From contig DAIDAP010000030.1 of assembly GCA_027310565.1 (NCBI GenBank), positions 62,001 to 126,000 on the forward strand: DNA of 64,000 nucleotides. The letters run 5' to 3'. The DNA comes from Chloroflexota bacterium. GTDB taxonomy: Bacteria; Chloroflexota; Limnocylindria; P2-11E. The position numbers and the translations under genes were made by a program. Below the pieces are notes generated by a model. The model did no database searches and was not told the DNA's origin. It saw nothing but the letters and a program-made list of their open reading frames with translations. Shown piece by piece: positions 58,722-64,000 of the stretch (position 1 is its first letter; each line of letters starts with the position of its first letter).

Positions 58722-58934
58722 TCACCCGCTCGTCGTAGTCCCCACGGGTGGACGCGCCGCGACGCGCGCCACCCTGCCGGGCCGGCGTCCGCCGCGAGGA
58801 GTACGACCAACGAGGCAGGCCCCTCCCCCGCTCATCCGATGGCACGCGCTCGCCGCGGACGGAACCTGAGACCCACAGGGACCGCCCGCAGGCACCGAAC
58901 CACGGCGAGGCGGAGAAGGAAAGGAAGCCACGAG

Positions 58935-59468
58935 ATGCGCAAGCTCAACCTCCTCGCGACCATGGCGCTCGCGGGCCTGGTCCTGATCGGCCTCACCGCG
59001 ACCGCCGACAAGACCTCCGCGAGCTTCACCGCGACCAGCGTCAACCCGAACAACACCTTCGCCAGCGCCACCCTCGCGATGAGCAACGACAAGCCGAACG
59101 CCAACGACCTCGTCAACATCACGAACCTCGTCCCCGGCGACACCGCGAACCGCACCGTGACGATCACCAACGCCGGCAACGCGCCGTTCACCTACGCGGG
59201 CGCGATCAGCGCGACCGCGGCGACGGTCCTCTGGACCGACACGACGAACGGCCTGCAGGTCACCGTGAAGCGCGGCGCGACGGTCCTGTACACCGGCGCG
59301 CTCAAGAACATGGTCATCCCGGCGTCCGCCACGATCGCCCCGGCCGGCACCGACACGCTCACCTTCGACTTCAGCTTCCCGAGCGCGGCCGGCAACTCGT
59401 TCCAGGGCCTGACCCAGGACTTCACGATCACCTACACCGCGACGCAGCTCGCCGGCTCGGCCAAGTAA
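58935..59468 (+). CDS. TasA/CalY-like secreted protein
   Basis: 177 residues; strong GAGAAGGAAAGGAAG upstream. N-terminal signal (LLATMALAGLVLIGLTATAD), then TSASFTATSVNPNNTFASAT, the A-S-F-T/S-A motif of SipW substrates, followed by DLVNITNLVPGDTANRTVTI, TNAGNAPFTY and other beta strands. TasA and camelysin form biofilm or surface fibres. The next gene encodes a SipW-type peptidase, as expected for the pair. Confidence 0.78.
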   Translation: MRKLNLLATMALAGLVLIGLTATADKTSASFTATSVNPNNTFASATLAMSNDKPNANDLVNITNLVPGDTANRTVTITNAGNAPFTYAGAISATAATVLWTDTTNGLQVTVKRGATVLYTGALKNMVIPASATIAPAGTDTLTFDFSFPSAAGNSFQGLTQDFTITYTATQLAGSAK

Positions 59469-59505
59469 CCCACCTTCCGGGCGCGCAGGAGAAAGGAGCA
59501 CGGCG

Positions 59506-60129
59506 ATGAAGGCGGCGAAGACGATCCTCTCGACCGGCCTCTTCGCCGTGCTCTTCCTCCTGTCGATCGCGTTCGTCGTGATGCGGCTCCTCGGGCTCGG
59601 GACCTTCGTCGTCACCGGGGGCTCGATGGAGCCGGCGATCCCCAGGGGCTCGCTCATCGTCGTTGAGCCGGTGCTCCCGAGCGAGATCGCCGTCGGCGAC
59701 GTCATCACGTTCGACAAGTACGACCAGACCACGAGCCACCGCGTCGTCGCCATCGCGCCGACGCAGGCCGGCCCGGTCTTCACCACCAAGGGCGACGCGA
59801 ACGCCGCCGCCGACCCCGAGGCGACGGTCTTCCCCGGCCGCGTGGGGATCGTCCGCGCGACGGTCCCGCTCGCCGGCTACGTGGTCGCGTCGCTCCAGGC
59901 GTACTGGCGCCTCGCCCTGAGCCTCATCGCCGCCCTCGTCTTCTTCGGCTGCGCCGGCGCGCTCATCTTCCAGCGCGACGGAGGCCCCCTCGCGCCCGCG
60001 CGCGCCCGGTTCGGCGCGCCCGCGTCGCTCGCGCCGGCGGCCGTCGCCGTGGACGACGTCGATGCGGCCTGGAGCGCGCACCTGGGCTGGATCGCGCGCG
60101 CCGACGCGCGGTCGGCCCGGGCGGCGTGA
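59506..60129 (+). CDS. Signal peptidase I, SipW type
   Basis: 207 residues; ATG with AAAGGAG upstream. N-terminal span (LFAVLFLLSIAFVVMRLLG), VVTGGSMEPAIPRGSLIVVE (Ser40), DKYDQTTSHRVVAIAPTQ with His78 in place of the bacterial Lys, so an ER/SipW-type Ser-His enzyme, then VFPGRVGIVRATVPLAGYVV and a second span near the C-terminus (LALSLIAALVFFGCAGALIF). Cleaves the flanking TasA-like proteins. Confidence 0.85.
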   Translation: MKAAKTILSTGLFAVLFLLSIAFVVMRLLGLGTFVVTGGSMEPAIPRGSLIVVEPVLPSEIAVGDVITFDKYDQTTSHRVVAIAPTQAGPVFTTKGDANAAADPEATVFPGRVGIVRATVPLAGYVVASLQAYWRLALSLIAALVFFGCAGALIFQRDGGPLAPARARFGAPASLAPAAVAVDDVDAAWSAHLGWIARADARSARAA

Positions 60130-60130
60130 C

Positions 60131-61177
60131 GTGGCCGGCACGCGCCGCCACCGCGACGGCGAACGCGTCCTGGCGATCGCGCTCACGCTGTTCGTGACCG
60201 TCGCGGTCGCGGGCATCTGGTCCGCGGACACCGGCGCGAGCTTCACCGCGTCGTCGACGAATCCCGGGAACGATGTGGGAACGCTCGCCGTGCAGCCGCC
60301 CGCCGCGCAGAGCGCGCCGGTCTCGGTGGCCGGCGGCGTGGTGAACCTCTCGTGGACGGCGACGCCGACCGCGCCGGGCGTCGGGCACACGCTCGCGTAC
60401 CTGGTCCTGCGCGGCCCGGTCGGCGGGCCGTACACGCAGGTGGGCACGACGAGCGCGCTCTCCTACACCGACACGCCGCCGGCCGACGGGACCTACGAGT
60501 ACGTCATCCGCGCGCAGGTGGCCGGCGGCGGCTCCTTCACCAGCGCGAACGGCGCGGCGCGCACCGGCGTCTCCGACGCGACCGCTCCGTCGATGTCCAT
60601 CACCTGCGACGGCGTCGCCTGCGGCGCCGGCTGGTACACCGCGCCCGTGAGCGTGCGGGTCAGCGGGAGCGACGCAGGCACGGGCATGGGCTCGGTGACC
60701 CGCGGCATCGACGGCGGCTCGGCGACCTCGACCGCCGGCGCGAGCGCGACCTTCACCGTGAGCGGCGACAGCGCCGGCCACACCGTGCAGTACTACGGCA
60801 CCGACGCCGCCGGGAACGCGAGCGGGCCGGCGACGCGGACGATCCGGATCGACGCGGCCGCGCCCGGCATCGTGAGCGGCCTCTCGTCCGTTCCGGGCAG
60901 CGGCGCGGGGATCGCCATCGACCTCTCCTGGACCGCGGCGACCGACGCGACGTCGGGTGTCCAGGGCTACGAGGTGCGCTGGACCGGCCCGGTCACGACC
61001 TGCCCGGCGGCGAGCCCCGCGGGCTACCCGAACAGCGCGGCGATCGGAGCCGTGACGAGCTACACGATCGGCGGGCTCGCCAAGACCGCGAGCTACTGCG
61101 CGTACCTCGTGACGATCGACAACGCCGGCAACCGCGGCGCGAACAGCGCGGTGACCGGGCCGACGAAGGCGAAGTGA
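60131..61177 (+). CDS. Secreted FN3-like protein with SipW-type N-terminus
   Basis: 348 residues, GTG one base after the peptidase gene. Signal [20 protein letters not shown] then [20 protein letters not shown]: the same ASFTA(S/T)S-x-NP-x-N motif as the gene at 58935. Then a fibronectin-type domain ([20 protein letters not shown]), a Ser/Thr-rich beta domain ([40 protein letters not shown]) and a second FN3 ([20 protein letters not shown]). Probably a surface component processed with the TasA-like protein. Confidence 0.7.
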   Translation: MAGTRRHRDGERVLAIALTLFVTVAVAGIWSADTGASFTASSTNPGNDVGTLAVQPPAAQSAPVSVAGGVVNLSWTATPTAPGVGHTLAYLVLRGPVGGPYTQVGTTSALSYTDTPPADGTYEYVIRAQVAGGGSFTSANGAARTGVSDATAPSMSITCDGVACGAGWYTAPVSVRVSGSDAGTGMGSVTRGIDGGSATSTAGASATFTVSGDSAGHTVQYYGTDAAGNASGPATRTIRIDAAAPGIVSGLSSVPGSGAGIAIDLSWTAATDATSGVQGYEVRWTGPVTTCPAASPAGYPNSAAIGAVTSYTIGGLAKTASYCAYLVTIDNAGNRGANSAVTGPTKAK

Positions 61178-62314
<1,137 letters not shown>

Positions 62315-62400
62315 CGTGCGCACGTCGACGCGCCTGCGATCCGCTCGTTACCTGGCGCGAACGGTGGCACCTGCTGCCGTCCGCGTCGATCATCGCGGAG

Positions 62401-63587
62401 GTGGATGGGCTCCTCGCGACGCTCGCGGAGCTGCGGGACACCTTGCTGCCGGGATTGGCCTCTGGCGCGATCCGCCTCACCAACCGGCGACCCGTCTTCG
62501 ACATCGTCGAGCAGCGGCTCCGCGAGCCGCGGCGCTTCATGCAGGTCCTCTGGGGACCGCGACAGGCGGGAAAGACCACGCTCGCCCGTCAGGCGGCCGA
62601 GGCGGTGAAGCGGCCGGTACGTTTCGCGTCGGCGGATGATCCCGGGACCGCGTGACCGCGCTTGGATCGCCGCCGAGTGGGATGAAGCGCGGCCGCTCAC
62701 CGGGGACGGGCGCGACGCGCTCCTCGTCCTTGACGAGGTCCACAAGATCACGCAGTGGTCGGAGACGGTGAAGCGGCTCTGGGACGAGGACACTCGCGCT
62801 GATCGACCGTTGCGCGTGCTGCTGCTCGGCTCGTCACCGCTCCTCGTGCAGCGAGGGCTCGCCGAGAGCCTCGCCGGGCGGTTCGAGATCATCCGTGTCG
62901 GGCGCTGGTCGTTGCGTGAGATGCGCGACGCGTTCGGCTGGGATGTCGAGCGCTACGTCTTCTTCGGAGGCCATCCGGGAGCGGCGGAGCTCGTCGATGA
63001 CTCCCCGCGGTGGGGGACGTACGTCCGCGACGCGCTCATCGAGACGACGATCTCGCGCGATGTCCTGCTCCTCCAGCCGATCCAGAAGCCCGCGCTGCTG
63101 CGGCAGCTCTTCGCGCTCGCCTGCGAGTACTCGGCGCGGGTCGTTTCATGTACCAAGCTGCTCGGCCAGCTCCAGGACAAGGGCAACACGGCAACGCTCG
63201 CGCACTATCTCGAGCTGCTCGAAGGCGCCGGGATGATCCGCGGACTCCAGAAGTACTCGGGGTCGCGTGTCCGCCAGCGTGGCTCCAGTCCGAAGCTGCT
63301 CGCGCTCAACACCGCGCTCGTGAGCGCGATGCCGGGGCTGACGTTCGCGGATGCCCGGCGCGATCCGGGCGTCTGGGGGCGCGCGCGAGGTCGACTACGT
63401 CGCGCGCGCCGGCCGCTCGATCGTGGCGATCGAGGTCGCCAGCGGCGCGCGGAAGTCGTCCCTGCCCGGCATGAACGCGTTCCTCGACGAGCACGGGAGC
63501 GCGCGGACGCTCCTCGTCGGCGCGCGGGGCATGCCGCTCGAGGACTTCCTCCTCGCCGACCCGCGCTCCATCATCGAGCCCAAGTGA
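62401..63587 (+). pseudogene. AAA ATPase with DUF4143, frameshifted
   Basis: First frame from GTG 62401: LASGAIRLTNRRPVFDIVEQ, RFMQVLWGPRQAGKTTLARQ (Walker A), stop 62655. The second frame continues at about 62645: ARPLTGDGRDALLVLDEVHK, LWDEDTRADRPLRVLLLGSS, FGWDVERYVFFGGHPGAAEL, DALIETTISRDVLLLQPIQK, and LLALNTALVSAMPGL. Near 63375 about 50-60 residues are missing and the last part (REVDYVARAGRSIVAIEVAS) is in a third frame, ending 63587. The parts match the AAA_14-DUF4143 family, but no single open product exists. Confidence 0.75.
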
Positions 63588-63657
63588 GCGGCTTCAGCGA
63601 CGGCGTCGGCGACGCCGCGAAGTGCCTCACCTTTGTGGGCCGACCTGATGCACGCCC

Positions 63658-64000
63658 CTACCGCGTGATCCGGTAGATGCCGCCCGCCGCCGCGTACTGC
63701 AGGATGTAGACGTTCCCCGCGCGGTCCTGCGCGAACGAAGCGACGGAGAAGCCCGTCGTGGCGACCTGGGCGATCGCGACCGTGCGGCCGGCGGCGTAGC
63801 GCAGCCCCCACACGCGCCCCGAGCAGTAGTCCGCGAAGAAGTAGATCCCGTCGAGATCCGCCTGCGTGCCGCGGTACACGTATCCGCCGGTGACCGAGCA
63901 GCCCCCGGAGCGGCCGTACTCCGTGACCGGGAGCACCAGCCCGGTCCGGTCGCACTGCGAGGCGTTGTAGCAGCTGGACGCCTCCATGACGTTCCAGCCG
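63658..64000 (-). CDS. PQQ-type sugar dehydrogenase, C-terminal part (cut by window end)
   Basis: C-terminal 114 residues to the window edge; 5' part lies beyond 64000. GWNVMEASSCYNASQCDRTG, LVLPVTEYGRSGGCSVTGGY, VYRGTQADLDGIYFFADYCS, GRVWGLRYAAGRTVAIAQVA, DRAGNVYILQYAAAGGIYRI. The 'GWN(V)ME...C...C...P..EY....G.(S)V.GG.VYRG' sequence is the signature of glucose/sorbosone (Yli-type) dehydrogenases, beta-propeller enzymes exported to the cell surface. Confidence 0.85.
   Translation of the reverse strand, partial: GWNVMEASSCYNASQCDRTGLVLPVTEYGRSGGCSVTGGYVYRGTQADLDGIYFFADYCSGRVWGLRYAAGRTVAIAQVATTGFSVASFAQDRAGNVYILQYAAAGGIYRITR

Noticed and set aside
58722..58934. Possible riboswitch in the leader of the TasA-like gene
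   Set aside because: Several short G/C-rich inverted segments are present, but I could not fit a conserved core of c-di-GMP or other known riboswitch classes.

Overview
The window is a very GC-rich bacterial chromosome segment (frequent GTG/TTG starts, strong G/C in third codon positions). Two parts are clear. Bases about 678-43298 are one integrated element, a complete-looking temperate tailed phage of about 42.6 kb. Bases 43299-64000 are resident chromosome. The host is not named by any decisive gene. The Bacillus/actinobacterial-type LexA box, the TasA/SipW-type export module, the absence of outer-membrane genes and the overall composition fit a high-GC Chloroflexota-like lineage (Limnocylindria-type) or an actinobacterial relative; this is inference.

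Element boundaries: a 14-bp direct repeat (GCGGTCCCGACCGG) lies at 678-691 and 43285-43298. The right copy is the 3' end of a tRNA-Asp gene. A serine recombinase (41783-43324) runs into that tRNA on the opposite strand. To the left, 1-691 is a decayed copy of a similar recombinase whose homology stops at the repeat, the trace of an older element displaced by the present one. The recombinase gene therefore crosses its own attachment core, and its C-terminus should differ between the integrated and circular forms.

Phage layout, left to right: left-end accessory genes (929-5104), including a PemK/MazF-like toxin with a Panacea-type antitoxin, a divergent XRE regulator and a palindromic operator between them; a ParB-methyltransferase (5260); DNA packaging and head genes (terminase, DUF935 portal, protease/scaffold, DUF2190, capsid; 6594-12744); a LamG protein and neck genes; tail tube, tail assembly chaperone with a canonical -1 slippery site, and a 624-residue tape measure (14741-17920); hub, fibre and repeat proteins (17921-23268); lysis genes (23329-25137); a type III-like restriction-modification pair as cargo (25267-30620); small regulatory and membrane genes and an XRE-ImmA switch (30870-34173); a replication and recombination block ending in a D5-like primase-helicase (34553-41321); an origin-like repeat field (41327-41450); and a small ORF overlapping the integrase. 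Most late genes overlap by 1-4 bases (ATGA, GTGA, TGATG), as in one long operon.

Chromosomal part: tRNA-Asp; a small unknown gene; a lexA - AlkZ-like glycosylase - dinB operon behind a consensus LexA box; an MscS-like channel, a DUF1232 protein and rplI; two tandem dnaB genes, the first carrying an intein and preceded by a LexA-like box; a sugar-nucleotide epimerase; a large secreted metallopeptidase-like protein; a DUF218 protein; purA; a TasA-like protein, SipW-type signal peptidase and a second secreted protein with the same N-terminal motif; a CBS-less IMP dehydrogenase; a frameshifted AAA ATPase/DUF4143 pseudogene; and the 3' part of a PQQ-type sugar dehydrogenase cut by the window end. 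Three short arrays of TCCAC boxes at exact 12-bp spacing occur once in the prophage and twice in the chromosome.
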